This document shows positions 55,001 through 63,708 of a DNA stretch of 64,000 bases, in pieces. This DNA is from Muribaculaceae bacterium (GTDB lineage Bacteria; Bacteroidota; Bacteroidia; Bacteroidales; Muribaculaceae): assembly GCA_009775125.1 (NCBI GenBank), contig VSPD01000003.1:1-64000 (forward strand), read 5' to 3'. Made by a program: the position numbers and the translations under genes. The notes beneath the pieces were generated by a model, which was not told where the DNA came from, did not search any database, and worked only from the letters and a program-made list of their open reading frames with translations. Numbering within the stretch: the first letter of the stretch is position 1; each line of letters opens with the position of its first letter.

Positions 55001-57621
55001 GCAAATGGTTCATCCCACGCTATTTCGCCACCAAGGCCATCGTGAAGGAATTAGCCCCTATTACCTTTATCGACAATTTCTCACGCGACAATGTCCCGGC
55101 CCTGATTGAAAACCTTGAAAAGGCCCTGCAAGCCGATAATGACTACATCGACCTGTTGCCCGGCACACTGCTGAGATACAATCAATTTTTCACTCTGATT
55201 GCCGGCTCCGACATTACGCTTGGCGAGGTGACGGCAGAAGCGGACAAATGGCTCCGCAACGAGGCGAATCTCCGACGCTGGAACATGTGGCAGCACACAC
55301 GCACGGAAATAGTGGAAAAATGCGGCGCGGATGTGGCGCGGATGCTCGACGCCGGCAGGAATCCCGACGAGATGGCCAACGCCTACCTGCGAGCTTTCTA
55401 CACCGGCTCGGCCCGACGAATCATTGACGCCGACCGGCGGCTTATGCTATTCAACGGCCTTGTTTTCGAGGACATAATAAAAAAATACCGCTCGCTCACA
55501 CGCCAAATGCAGCAGTTGAGCAAGGATGCTCTTTTCTTCCGCCTGGCCTCGAAACTGCCTTCGCTCACAATGCTCGCCCACGAATCGTCGGAAATCGGTA
55601 TCCTCCGCCGCAACATACGCAACGGCGGACGAGGCCGCTCGATACGATCTATCATCGACGCTATCCCCGAACTGCTGCCTAAACTCTGCCCCTGCATGTT
55701 GATGAGCCCCATCTCGGTGGCGCAGTTCCTCAACATCGACGCCGAAAAATTCGACATCGTAATTTTCGACGAAGCCTCGCAGATGCCCACATCAGAAGCC
55801 GTAGGCGCGATAGCCCGCGGCAAAACGCTCATCGTCGTGGGCGACCCTATGCAGATGCCGCCCACGAGCTTCTTCTCAACCCAGGCCGTGGGCGAGGACG
55901 AAGCCCACATCGACGACATGGAGAGCATCCTCGACGACTGCATGGCTCTTTCCATGCCTTCGCGCCACCTCACATGGCACTACCGCAGCCGCCACGAAAG
56001 CCTCATCACATTCTCCAACCAAAACTATTACGACGGACGCCTCACCACATTTCCGTCGACCGACAACCTCTCGTCGCGCGTCGTGCTCCGACGCGTTGCC
56101 GGCATCTACGACCGCAGCCGCTCGCGCTGCAACCGCGTCGAGGCCGAAGCCGTGGTCGAAGAAGTGCTCCGCCGCCTCGCCCACCCCGCGCTCTCGCGCC
56201 AATCCATCGGCATCGTGGCTTTCTCGAAAGTGCAGCAGGACAAAATCGAGGACATGCTCAACGCCGCCCTCGCCTCGCGCCCCGGCTTGCAGGAAAAGGC
56301 CTACGAATCGGCCGAGCCGATATTTGTGAAAAACCTTGAAAACGTGCAAGGCGACGAGCGCGATGTCATACTTTTTTCAGTGGGCTACGGACCCGACCCG
56401 ACAGGTCGCATGTCGATGAATTTCGGACCTCTCAATATCGCCGGCGGCGAGCGCAGGCTCAATGTGGCCGTATCGCGCGCACGATTCGAGATGATTGTAT
56501 TCTCATCCATCGACCCAAAGCAAATCGACCTGCAACGCACAGGCGCCCGGGGCGTGGCCGGGCTGCGCCGGTTTCTTGAATATGCCCGCGACGGACAAAG
56601 CGGCGCAATGCTTGCCGCCACGTCGGCCACATCCGCTCCCGTCAAGGCCGTGGCCGAATATCTAAGGCAAAAAGGCTATGAGGTGGACACCAATGTCGGA
56701 TGCTCCCACTTCAAGGTGGACATAGCCGTGCGCACCCCCGGCGAAGAATCGGCATATATGGCCGGAATCATCTTCGACGGTCGCCGCTACTACGAAACAA
56801 AGACCGTGCGCGACCGCGAGATCGTGCAGCCGTCGGTGCTCGAATCGTTGGGATGGACCGTGCTGCGCGTGTGGACGCTCGACCTTTACGAGCATCCTGC
56901 CGACACCCTCGCCATTATTGAGACACATCTGGCCGAATGTGCTGCCAATCCCGTCCAACCCGAGATTGCCGCAGAACCGGAACCGGAGATTGAGACTCAG
57001 GACGACTATTGCTCAATGAAACTGCACAACATTGAAAGCACCGACACCAAACTCAAACAGCCCGAGCCGGTCAACACCCGGTGCGAGCCCTACCCTGCGG
57101 CCACGTTCATATCCCCATATCAGACAAAAGACATAAACTCGCTCATCTCGCTCGGGCTCTCCGACATGCTGCATGACATAATCGCCGCAGAGGCGCCCAT
57201 CACATCCGACTTACTCTACAAGCGCGTCGTCCGCGCCTACGGGCTCACGCGCGTGAGCCCGCGCCTGCAAGCCGTTGTCGACACCACCCTGCTGCTGGCC
57301 AATGCCATAAGCACGCCCAACGGCGAGTCGGGACGCACCTACTGGTCCGACACCGTGCGCCCCGAAGGCTACGACCGCTATCGCACCGACTCGGGACGCG
57401 ATTTTGCCGACGTGCCTCTTGTCGAGGTGGAAAACGCCATGCTCTATGTCATCGGCCAGCAAATATCGCTCTCCACCGACGACCTCAAACGCCTCACCGC
57501 CTACCAGCTCGGCTACACTCGCAAAGGCACCGTAATCGAAACCATCACCGCCGCCGTTGTCGAACAGCTGAAAGCTCGCGGAGCCATCAAGGTCGACGGC
57601 GACAAGGCCTCGGCCGTGTAA
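52069..57621 (+). CDS. Giant DUF4011/DUF3320-type SF1 helicase with Vsr-like nuclease domain
   Basis: This 1850-residue protein has several modules in order: a beta-rich start; a transglutaminase-like patch with Cys228 (TCIDLSLLMASVLEAAG) and His254 (TSGHSFAGAWL); a DUF4011 segment from about 381 (WERKLLDFTLRNSLLNI); an Upf1-like helicase with Walker A GPPGTGKS (692-699), motif II DEAS (from 1234), VVGDPMQMPP, HYRSRHESLI, NVQGDERD and LNVAVSRAR; a Vsr/DUF559-like domain with D1551 and D1570 (YLRQKGYEVDTNVG, FKVDIAV, IIFDGRRYY, LGWTVLRVWT); and a DUF3320-like C-terminus (about 1700-1850). It stands alone, divergent from pgi. Family members are accessory; a defence or DNA-processing role is inference. 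Confidence 0.87.
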   Translation: MDLTVHADTFSAPEGMIALEYFPVANYVLNMNGFDTIRRLTLSNTGANAWTDTKVTLSGDLLLQSSATFDTIGAGDSVDLSDRIRVTLDHARLMQLTESDGIFFTITVEIGKTEAFSRKYALMLTAYDHWMGTRIRPELTAAFVTPNHPLVARIAASASQKLAAATGDGSLNAYHSGDPNRVRMQVAAIFEAIRDENISYVTAPASFEAAGQRIRTADKVLSDKMATCIDLSLLMASVLEAAGIRPIIIFTSGHSFAGAWLVRDSYFQSVGDDAGFLLKGLADGVNDIVAFETTFVTAPAHPSFEDAVTQARAQLADENTFECFVDIARARVNNVRPIPLRISDEKFHTTDTDTHTAGTEVRLLDRYDLSAYDRDTSAVTKYTVWERKLLDFTLRNSLLNIRTGRRTIPLLSFAIDSLENYLADGKTFTIREFPLDETPQPSERGIYDSTRYPMLKPLVVEQMSQRRLHSFLSDERLRDSLKYLYRAARTSLEENGASNLYLALGLLRWLDADNSSEAHYAPILLIPVDIVRSSGINNYSIRARDEEVSLNITLSELLRQQHDIDLSAINVLPSDESGVDVKRIFAFIREKIRTKKGWNVLDESMLGIFSFNKFVMWRDIHANSESLHSHEIIASLVDGRLHTAPDDDSVTDAKAADADMNPAEYAIPIDVDSSQLEAIIASAESKSFILHGPPGTGKSQTITNIIANALFQGRRVLFVAEKMAALEVVQSRLEKIGLAPFCLELHSNKASKQHFLSQLARALDVERTQADVDYASMASQVFDSRRDLLDTIEALHATQPSGLSLYDCIERAMALSTSQLPTPQLPLFPTPAQAEANAELIRGAGTVMRVIGTPNNHPFARLPIKYDGANSEIETIRIIRDFLADSSFMDDLLLKYGTDKKAAEIDVFKSNGNFTSFLGSIILDRDSGSDERKKIVAAFRKSSGQRFLLRKQYGQGAVMRIESGYISSLRSRWTEARRKWFIPRYFATKAIVKELAPITFIDNFSRDNVPALIENLEKALQADNDYIDLLPGTLLRYNQFFTLIAGSDITLGEVTAEADKWLRNEANLRRWNMWQHTRTEIVEKCGADVARMLDAGRNPDEMANAYLRAFYTGSARRIIDADRRLMLFNGLVFEDIIKKYRSLTRQMQQLSKDALFFRLASKLPSLTMLAHESSEIGILRRNIRNGGRGRSIRSIIDAIPELLPKLCPCMLMSPISVAQFLNIDAEKFDIVIFDEASQMPTSEAVGAIARGKTLIVVGDPMQMPPTSFFSTQAVGEDEAHIDDMESILDDCMALSMPSRHLTWHYRSRHESLITFSNQNYYDGRLTTFPSTDNLSSRVVLRRVAGIYDRSRSRCNRVEAEAVVEEVLRRLAHPALSRQSIGIVAFSKVQQDKIEDMLNAALASRPGLQEKAYESAEPIFVKNLENVQGDERDVILFSVGYGPDPTGRMSMNFGPLNIAGGERRLNVAVSRARFEMIVFSSIDPKQIDLQRTGARGVAGLRRFLEYARDGQSGAMLAATSATSAPVKAVAEYLRQKGYEVDTNVGCSHFKVDIAVRTPGEESAYMAGIIFDGRRYYETKTVRDREIVQPSVLESLGWTVLRVWTLDLYEHPADTLAIIETHLAECAANPVQPEIAAEPEPEIETQDDYCSMKLHNIESTDTKLKQPEPVNTRCEPYPAATFISPYQTKDINSLISLGLSDMLHDIIAAEAPITSDLLYKRVVRAYGLTRVSPRLQAVVDTTLLLANAISTPNGESGRTYWSDTVRPEGYDRYRTDSGRDFADVPLVEVENAMLYVIGQQISLSTDDLKRLTAYQLGYTRKGTVIETITAAVVEQLKARGAIKVDGDKASAV

Positions 57622-57719
57622 CCGTTAAATCCATTAACATTAGCAATACCGATTCCCCGTTTGTCGACAAAACAAGGGGGATTGGTCGATACATGCTTTC
57701 TCTCCTTGTATAATATATC

Positions 57720-57727
57720 TACTTTTG
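57720..57727 (+). promoter_or_regulatory. -7 box upstream of the exporter operon
   Basis: TACTTTTG fits TAnnTTTG 34 nt before the TolC-like gene; the -33 element is weak. Confidence 0.45.
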
Positions 57728-57761
57728 CAATCGTAAATATATCACAAAAGAAAGTTATATT

Positions 57762-59108
57762 ATGAATCGAAAAATCATCGCATTGTGCGCCGTGGCAATC
57801 GCGCTTACGGCTTCGGCCGATGAGACTGTCTCCGGAACATGGTCGTTGCAGCAGTGTATCGACTATGCCATGGACCACAGTCTGCAACTGCGCCAGAAGC
57901 AAGTGACGGTCGACCGCAACGAGGTGCAGGTCGAGGCCCGAAAGGGCGCGCTCTTCCCCTCGCTGTCGTTTGCCACAAACCAGAGTGCAAGCTGGCGTCC
58001 CTGGTCGGAAGCCTATTATAACCTGTCGGACGGCAACCTCAACTCCACATCGTCGGAGGTGAACTACAACGGCTCCTACGGCCTGTCGGCCAACTGGACC
58101 GTATGGGACGGCGGACGCAACCGCAAACAGCTCAAAAAAAGCCGCCTCGCCAAAGAGCAGTCGGAAGTCGACATCGAATCCACGCGCCTGTCGTTGCAAG
58201 AGCAGATTGTGCAAATATATGTGCAGATTCTTTACCAGACCGAGGCCGTGCGCGTCAACCGCGAAATCCTTGCCAACACACGCATCCAGGCCGACCGTGC
58301 CAAGGCCATGTACGAGGTGGGCAACATGTCGCGCGCCGACTATGCCCAGATGGAAGCGCAGGTGAGCCAGGAAGAATACAACGTGACAAACGCCGAGACC
58401 CAGCTTGCCTCGTTCAAACTCCAGCTCAAACAATTGCTCGAAATTGTCGACAGCCCCGACTTCGACGTGGCGGTGCCCGAAATCAATCCCGACAATGTCC
58501 TGGCTATCCTGCCCACGCCCGCCGACGTCTACGACATGGCGCTGAACACACGCCCCGAGCTGCGCTACTACCGCCTCGGCATCGAATCGGCTGAAATGGA
58601 TATCGACATTGCAAAACGAGGCTACTATCCCACCCTCGGCATGTCGGCCGGCATCAACACCTCCAACATGTCGGGCCTCGACAAAAGTTTCGGCACACAG
58701 TTGAAGACCAACCTCAACAACAACATAGGCCTCTCAATCTCCATTCCCATTTTCGACCAGAAGCAAAACAAGACAAACGTGGCCACCGCGCGCCTTGCCC
58801 GTGAATCGGCACAAATCGAGCTCGAACTTGAAGAAAAGCAACTGCGTTCCGACATCGAGACCTACTGGCTCAACGCCGTCAACGCCCAGCAGCAGTTCCG
58901 CAACGCCACAACCTCGGTCGAAAGCATGCGCACAAGCTACGACCTCGTGTCCGAGCAATTCGCAGTCGGCCTGAAAGACATCGTCGATTTGCAAACAGGC
59001 AAAAACAACCTCATCCAGGCCGAGCAGCAAATGCTCCAGGCCAAATACACCGCAGTGCTCAACCGCGCCCTCCTCCTCTTCTATCAAGGCTCACCCTTAA
59101 CTCTCTAA
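57762..59108 (+). CDS. TolC family outer-membrane efflux protein
   Basis: The 448-residue protein has a signal peptide (about 1-19, TASA-DE) and the two-fold repeated coiled-coil/barrel layout of TolC-type proteins: SLQQCIDYAMDHSLQL at the start, long Gln/Glu-rich helices around 130-220 and 330-430, and strands near WTVWDGGRN and LSISIPIFDQ. It forms the outer-membrane channel for the MacAB-like exporter encoded next. The gap to the adaptor gene is 6 nt. Confidence 0.9.
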   Translation: MNRKIIALCAVAIALTASADETVSGTWSLQQCIDYAMDHSLQLRQKQVTVDRNEVQVEARKGALFPSLSFATNQSASWRPWSEAYYNLSDGNLNSTSSEVNYNGSYGLSANWTVWDGGRNRKQLKKSRLAKEQSEVDIESTRLSLQEQIVQIYVQILYQTEAVRVNREILANTRIQADRAKAMYEVGNMSRADYAQMEAQVSQEEYNVTNAETQLASFKLQLKQLLEIVDSPDFDVAVPEINPDNVLAILPTPADVYDMALNTRPELRYYRLGIESAEMDIDIAKRGYYPTLGMSAGINTSNMSGLDKSFGTQLKTNLNNNIGLSISIPIFDQKQNKTNVATARLARESAQIELELEEKQLRSDIETYWLNAVNAQQQFRNATTSVESMRTSYDLVSEQFAVGLKDIVDLQTGKNNLIQAEQQMLQAKYTAVLNRALLLFYQGSPLTL

Positions 59109-59114
59109 CGGAAT

Positions 59115-60266
59115 ATGAAAACTCTAAACATAGCGATAATTGCCGCCGCTGCACTGGCACTGGCCTCCTGCGGCAAAAAACCGGAACCGGTGCTACGGTT
59201 CGCCACCGCCGAACCGCACAATCTGTCCGTGAGCATCACCGCCACGGGCACAATCGAACCGGTTACATCAGTAGAAGTCGGAACACAGGTTTCCGGTATC
59301 ATCGACAAGATTTATGTCGACTATAACAGCGTTGTAAAAAAAGGCCAGGTGATTGCCGAGCTCGACAAGACAAATCTCCTGTCGGAACTCTCCAACGCTC
59401 AAAGCTCGCTTTCAAACGCGCAAAGCACCCTCAACTATCAGCAAGCCAACTACGAACGCTACAAAACGCTTTTCGACAAAGGCCTCGTCTCCGCCAACGA
59501 TTTCGAGCAGGCGCGCCTAAGCTACGAACAGGCCCGGCAGCAACTCGCCATCGAGCGGCAAAATGTGCAGAAAGCACAGACCAACCTCGGATATGCCACC
59601 ATCACCGCCCCGATCGACGGCGTTGTCCTGTCGAAAGAAGTGGAAGAAGGGCAGACCGTGGCATCGGCCATGACTACGCCTACCCTCTTTATCATAGCCC
59701 GCGACCTCACCGACATGCGCGTGATAGCCAACGTCGACGAAGCCGACATAGGCGAGGTGAAAGACGGACAGCGCGTCACATTCTCTGTCGACGCCTACCC
59801 CCACGACACTTTCGAAGGCACAGTGACGCAAGTGCGCCAGGAAGCCACAACCGAAAGCAACGTCGTGACCTACGAAGTGGTGATTTCCGCTCCCAACGAC
59901 GACCTGAAACTGAAACCGGGACTCACAGCCAACGTGACCATTTTCACCCTCGAACGCGACGATGTGCTCTGCATTCCCTCCAAAGCGCTCAAATACGAAC
60001 CGTCGGAAATGATGCTACCCAAAGACTACACAATCGCCCCTTCTGATGCCCCCCACAAGGTGTGGACCCTCGAAGGCACCACCGTAAAAGCCATCCCTGT
60101 CGAGACCGGAGCCACCGGCGGCTCGTACACACAAGTCACAGCCGGACTCACCGACGGCCAAAAAGTAATCGTAGAGGCCGAACTCGACAATTTCCCCGCC
60201 GAAGAAGAAGGCGAATCAAATCCGTTCATGCCCGGTCCTCCCGGACGCAAAAAAGATAAAAAATAA
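59115..60266 (+). CDS. Efflux periplasmic adaptor (MacA/HlyD type), putative lipoprotein
   Basis: The 383-residue membrane-fusion protein has a signal ending ALASCGKK, so Cys19 is probably lipidated. A barrel-sandwich hybrid/lipoyl domain (TGTIEPVTSVEVGTQVSGII ... ITAPIDGVVLSKEVEEGQTV) surrounds a long helical hairpin (about 90-155), with a beta-barrel after it. It bridges the ABC permease and the TolC-like channel. Its stop codon overlaps the ATPase start by one base. Confidence 0.9.
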   Translation: MKTLNIAIIAAAALALASCGKKPEPVLRFATAEPHNLSVSITATGTIEPVTSVEVGTQVSGIIDKIYVDYNSVVKKGQVIAELDKTNLLSELSNAQSSLSNAQSTLNYQQANYERYKTLFDKGLVSANDFEQARLSYEQARQQLAIERQNVQKAQTNLGYATITAPIDGVVLSKEVEEGQTVASAMTTPTLFIIARDLTDMRVIANVDEADIGEVKDGQRVTFSVDAYPHDTFEGTVTQVRQEATTESNVVTYEVVISAPNDDLKLKPGLTANVTIFTLERDDVLCIPSKALKYEPSEMMLPKDYTIAPSDAPHKVWTLEGTTVKAIPVETGATGGSYTQVTAGLTDGQKVIVEAELDNFPAEEEGESNPFMPGPPGRKKDKK

Positions 60267-61048
60267 TGGACTCCGACATTGTAATATCGCTGCGCAACGT
60301 AAAGCGCAAATTCATCGTGGGCGACGAAACGGTGTATGCCCTGCGCGGAGTGTCGTTCGACATCCATGCCGGCGAGTTCGTGACCATAATGGGTACATCC
60401 GGCTCGGGAAAGTCGACCCTGCTCAACCAGCTCGGCTGCCTCGACACTCCCACCTCGGGCGAATACATCCTCGACGGAGTGTCGGTGCGCAAAATGTCGA
60501 AAAATCAACGCGCACGGCTGCGCAACCGCAAAATCGGCTTCGTGTTTCAGAACTATAACCTTCTGCCAAAGACCACAGCCGTGGAAAACGTCGAGCTGCC
60601 GTTGATGTACAATTCCGAATACTCGGCAAAGCAACGCCGCGAGGCCGCTATCGAAGTGCTCAAGCAAGTTGGGCTCGGCAGCCGCCTCGAGCACCGCTCC
60701 AACCAGATGTCGGGCGGCCAGATGCAACGTGTGGCCATAGCCCGCGCCCTGGTCAACAACCCCGCCGTGATTCTTGCCGACGAGGCCACCGGCAATCTCG
60801 ACACACGCACATCATTCGAGATGCTCGTCCTGTTCCAGCAACTCCACGCCCAGGGGCGCACCATTATATTCGTGACCCACAACCCCGACATAGCGCACTA
60901 TTCCTCGCGCAACATATTCCTGCGCGACGGCCGCATTGTCGACGACACCGTGAACACCAACATCCTCTCGGCAGCAGAAGCCCTCGCCAACCTTCCCGTG
61001 GAAGAAATAATCGAGGACGCCCAGATGGAGGCCGCCGCCGGCGATTAA
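60266..61048 (+). CDS. ABC transporter ATPase (MacB/LolD-like)
   Basis: This 260-residue nucleotide-binding protein has Walker [10 protein letters not shown] (43-51), signature [15 protein letters not shown] and Walker [24 protein letters not shown] and [23 protein letters not shown] are typical of the MacB/LolD/FtsE group. Unlike E. coli MacB the ATPase and permease are separate genes here, 11 nt apart. Confidence 0.95.
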   Translation: MDSDIVISLRNVKRKFIVGDETVYALRGVSFDIHAGEFVTIMGTSGSGKSTLLNQLGCLDTPTSGEYILDGVSVRKMSKNQRARLRNRKIGFVFQNYNLLPKTTAVENVELPLMYNSEYSAKQRREAAIEVLKQVGLGSRLEHRSNQMSGGQMQRVAIARALVNNPAVILADEATGNLDTRTSFEMLVLFQQLHAQGRTIIFVTHNPDIAHYSSRNIFLRDGRIVDDTVNTNILSAAEALANLPVEEIIEDAQMEAAAGD

Positions 61049-61059
61049 AATCGTGTAGT

Positions 61060-62277
61060 ATGAATTTAACAAATCTATTGAAAATAGCCATTAAGGCCAT
61101 CAACAACAACAAATTCCGGTCGTTCCTGTCGATGCTCGGAATCATCATCGGCGTGGCAGCCGTGATAATCATGATGGCAATAGGACAAGGCTCCAAGCAA
61201 AGCGTGCGCGACAGCATCTCCAAGATGGGCACCAACATGCTCAACATCCACCCCGGCTCGGGCATGATGGGCGGCGTGCGCCAGGACCCGTCGGAAATGC
61301 AGACCCTGAAAGTGGCCGACTACGAGGCAATTCTCGCCAACAAAAAATATGTGTCGAAAGTGTCGCCGGAAGTCACCACAGCCGGGCAGGTTATTTATGG
61401 AGCAAACAACACCAACACCACCGTCTACGGCGAGACGCCCGACTATCTCGACATACGCCAGTGGGAAATCGACGAAGGCGACATTTTCTCCGACGAGGAC
61501 ATACAGAAAAGCGCAAAAGTGTGTGTCGTGGGGCAGACTATCGTCAAAGAACTGTTTGGCGAGGGCGCTAACCCCATCGGCGAGGTGATACGCTTCAAAT
61601 CCATACCCTTCCGCATTGTCGGCACCCTCAAAAGCAAAGGCTACAACACATGGGGCATGGACCAGGACAATCTCATCATTGCCCCATACACCACGGTGAT
61701 GAAACGCCTTCTGGCACAGAACTATCTGCAATCAATATCGGCATCTGCTATCGCCGAGGAATATTCCGACCAAGCCATCGACGAAATATCGCAGATTCTG
61801 CGCGAGAACCATAAGATAAAGCCCGGCGAAGACGACAACTTCACCGTCCGCTCCCAGCAGGAAATGATGGAAACCATGTCGTCGACAATGGATACAATCA
61901 CGCTTATCCTTGTCGTCGCCGCCGGATTCTCGCTTCTTGTGGCCGGCATAGGCATCATGAACATCATGCTCGTATCCGTTACAGAGCGCACCCGCGAGAT
62001 AGGCCTGCGCATGTCGGTGGGCGCGCGAGGCTTCGACATCAGCGCCCAGTTCCTCATCGAATCCATCATAATCAGCCTCTCGGGCGGCATCCTCGGTATT
62101 TTCACCGGCTGGCTCGGCACCATAGGCTGCCACATGATTGGATTCCCGGCATCAATACCGCTGTGGAGTATAGTAGTGTCATTTATCGTGTGCACCCTCA
62201 TCGGCGTGGTATTCGGCTACTTCCCGGCCCGTAAAGCCGCCAACCTCGACCCCATCGAAGCCATCCGCTACGAATAA
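61060..62277 (+). CDS. MacB-type ABC transporter permease
   Basis: In this 405-residue protein, the first transmembrane segment (FLSMLGIIIGVAAVIIMMAIGQG) is followed by a large periplasmic domain (about 45-270) and an FtsX-like core of three segments, with VTERTREIGLRMSVGARGFDI in between. The end PARKAANLDPIEAIRYE is diagnostic for MacB permeases. With the preceding genes it forms a tripartite exporter; the substrate (peptide, macrolide or lipid-like) is not predictable. Confidence 0.94.
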   Translation: MNLTNLLKIAIKAINNNKFRSFLSMLGIIIGVAAVIIMMAIGQGSKQSVRDSISKMGTNMLNIHPGSGMMGGVRQDPSEMQTLKVADYEAILANKKYVSKVSPEVTTAGQVIYGANNTNTTVYGETPDYLDIRQWEIDEGDIFSDEDIQKSAKVCVVGQTIVKELFGEGANPIGEVIRFKSIPFRIVGTLKSKGYNTWGMDQDNLIIAPYTTVMKRLLAQNYLQSISASAIAEEYSDQAIDEISQILRENHKIKPGEDDNFTVRSQQEMMETMSSTMDTITLILVVAAGFSLLVAGIGIMNIMLVSVTERTREIGLRMSVGARGFDISAQFLIESIIISLSGGILGIFTGWLGTIGCHMIGFPASIPLWSIVVSFIVCTLIGVVFGYFPARKAANLDPIEAIRYE

Positions 62278-62720
62278 CCGCAAATACTTTTCACGTTAAT
62301 GGCCGCAAATCAACCGTTAATTCAGGGTTAAATGGGTCAAGCCGTAATTACGGTGCATTGGGTCTCCGTTAGGAGACAAATAATGTAGCGCAGGGCGATA
62401 GCCCTGGGAACGTGGACGTTATTTATTAGGGTATCGGAGCGGAGCCTGCCGGAGCGTTCGATAACGCCAACCGTGGTGCAGAACGCTACGCTGTCGCTCG
62501 CTCCAATACCACGGATGATTACAACGCACATACCCCGGGGTTACGCTATCGCTCCACCCCGGGCTACATTCTTGAAGCGCTACGCGCTTCTTCTCCATAG
62601 CAATGGCTTATTTGAACCGCATTACACGAGCCGCGTCCCTACACTCAAAGTACTAACTTTCTTTTGTGACATACTTAATTTAAAATTTACGATTAATTAA
62701 CGATAATTAACGCTAAAAAT
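62278..62720. other. Repeat-filled intergenic stretch
   Basis: No gene is supported. It holds small hairpins (CCGTAATTACGG at 62342-62353; GTCTCC-GTTA-GGAGAC at 62362-62377; CAGGGC-GATA-GCCCTG at 62391-62406) and a second copy of the E2 interior (62436-62643). Confidence 0.75.
62436..62645. repeat. Second copy of the multi-hairpin block (E4)
   Basis: About 208 bp closely matching 24032-24232: both run from GGAGCGGAGCCTGCCGG, through AACGCTACGCTGTCGCTCG and CTTGAAGCGCTACGCGCTTC, to an ACACGAGCC/GCACGAGCC-type right end. The right end is a shortened form of the E-family terminus (GCGTCCCTAC). The clear outer inverted repeat seen in E2 is missing or decayed. Confidence 0.72.
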
Positions 62721-62749
62721 AAAAGCGGCCCCGCAAGGGAGCCGCTTTT
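62721..62749 (-). terminator. Terminator of the serC-serA unit
   Basis: AAAAGCGGC pairs with GCCGCTTTT, with an inner CCC/GGG pairing. Read leftward it is followed by a T-rich tract, 23 nt after the serA stop codon. Confidence 0.85.
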
Positions 62750-62771
62750 GCTTTATCGGTGGGTATGGAAT

Positions 62772-63695
62772 TTATGCTTTGTTTACGCGGAAGCGGTCGA
62801 TGCCGTCGCGAAGGAAGGCTACAATCTGACGCGCGGCAGCGATGCCGGCGTTGATGTTGGCTTCGGCTGTCTGGGCGCCCATCTTCTTGGGGGTAAAGAA
62901 TACACGGCCGGGGAAGCGTTCCATCAGGGCGTCGGCGCAGTCGGGACGCACGTCGGCAACATATTTGATGTCGGGACGGGCTTCGAGGGCACGTGTGAGG
63001 CCGTCTTCATCGATCACCTCTTTACGGGCGGTGTTGATGAGCACGCCGCCTTTGGGCATGAGGGTGATGAGGTCGTAGCCTACAGAGCCGCGAGTCTCGG
63101 CGGTGGCGGGGATATGGAGCGACACGAACTCATTGTCGCGGTAGAGATCTTCGACAGAATGAACGGGACGCACGCCTGCTTCTTCGATAGCGGCATCGGG
63201 GCAATAGGGGTCGAGAGCGGATAGCTCCATACCGAATCCTTTGGCAATGCGGGCCACGTTGCGGCCTACCTGGCCGAAAGCGTGGATACCGAGACGTTTG
63301 CCTTTAAGCTCGGTGCCGGATGTGCCGTTGTACATGTTGCGCACGGCCATTACGGTCATGCCGAACACGAGTTCGGCCACGGCGTTGGAGTTCTGTCCGG
63401 GAGTGTTCTCTACGCAGACGTTGTGGGCGGTTGCGGCGGCGAGGTCGATATTGTCGTATCCTGCACCTGCGCGCACCACGATTTTGAGCTGGCGGGCGGC
63501 GTCGAGCACCTCGGCGTCGACCTTATCGGAGCGCACGATAAGAGCGTCGGCATCGGCCACGGCTGCGAGCAGCTGGGCTTTGTCGGTGTATTTCTCGAGC
63601 AGGTCGAGCGTGTAGCCGGCTCCTTCTATTTCCTTGCGGATGCCTTCGACGGCAACTGCGGCGAAAGGCTTTTCTGTTGCAACGAGTACTTTCAT
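62772..63695 (-). CDS. serA: D-3-phosphoglycerate dehydrogenase, short Lys-type
   Basis: This enzyme oxidises 3-phosphoglycerate in the first step of serine synthesis. The 307-residue protein has only the two core domains, with no ACT or ASB regulatory domain. The NAD site is AFGQVGRNVARI (GxGxxG variant), the catalytic Arg lies in VLINTARKEVID, and the usual TPHxG histidine is replaced by Lys in FFTPKKMGAQT. A Lys at this position is the known type III-K PGDH shared by Bacteroides relatives and Entamoeba. It lies 13 nt downstream of serC. Confidence 0.92.
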   Translation of the reverse strand: MKVLVATEKPFAAVAVEGIRKEIEGAGYTLDLLEKYTDKAQLLAAVADADALIVRSDKVDAEVLDAARQLKIVVRAGAGYDNIDLAAATAHNVCVENTPGQNSNAVAELVFGMTVMAVRNMYNGTSGTELKGKRLGIHAFGQVGRNVARIAKGFGMELSALDPYCPDAAIEEAGVRPVHSVEDLYRDNEFVSLHIPATAETRGSVGYDLITLMPKGGVLINTARKEVIDEDGLTRALEARPDIKYVADVRPDCADALMERFPGRVFFTPKKMGAQTAEANINAGIAAARQIVAFLRDGIDRFRVNKA

Positions 63696-63708
63696 CGGGC
63701 GAGGCGTA

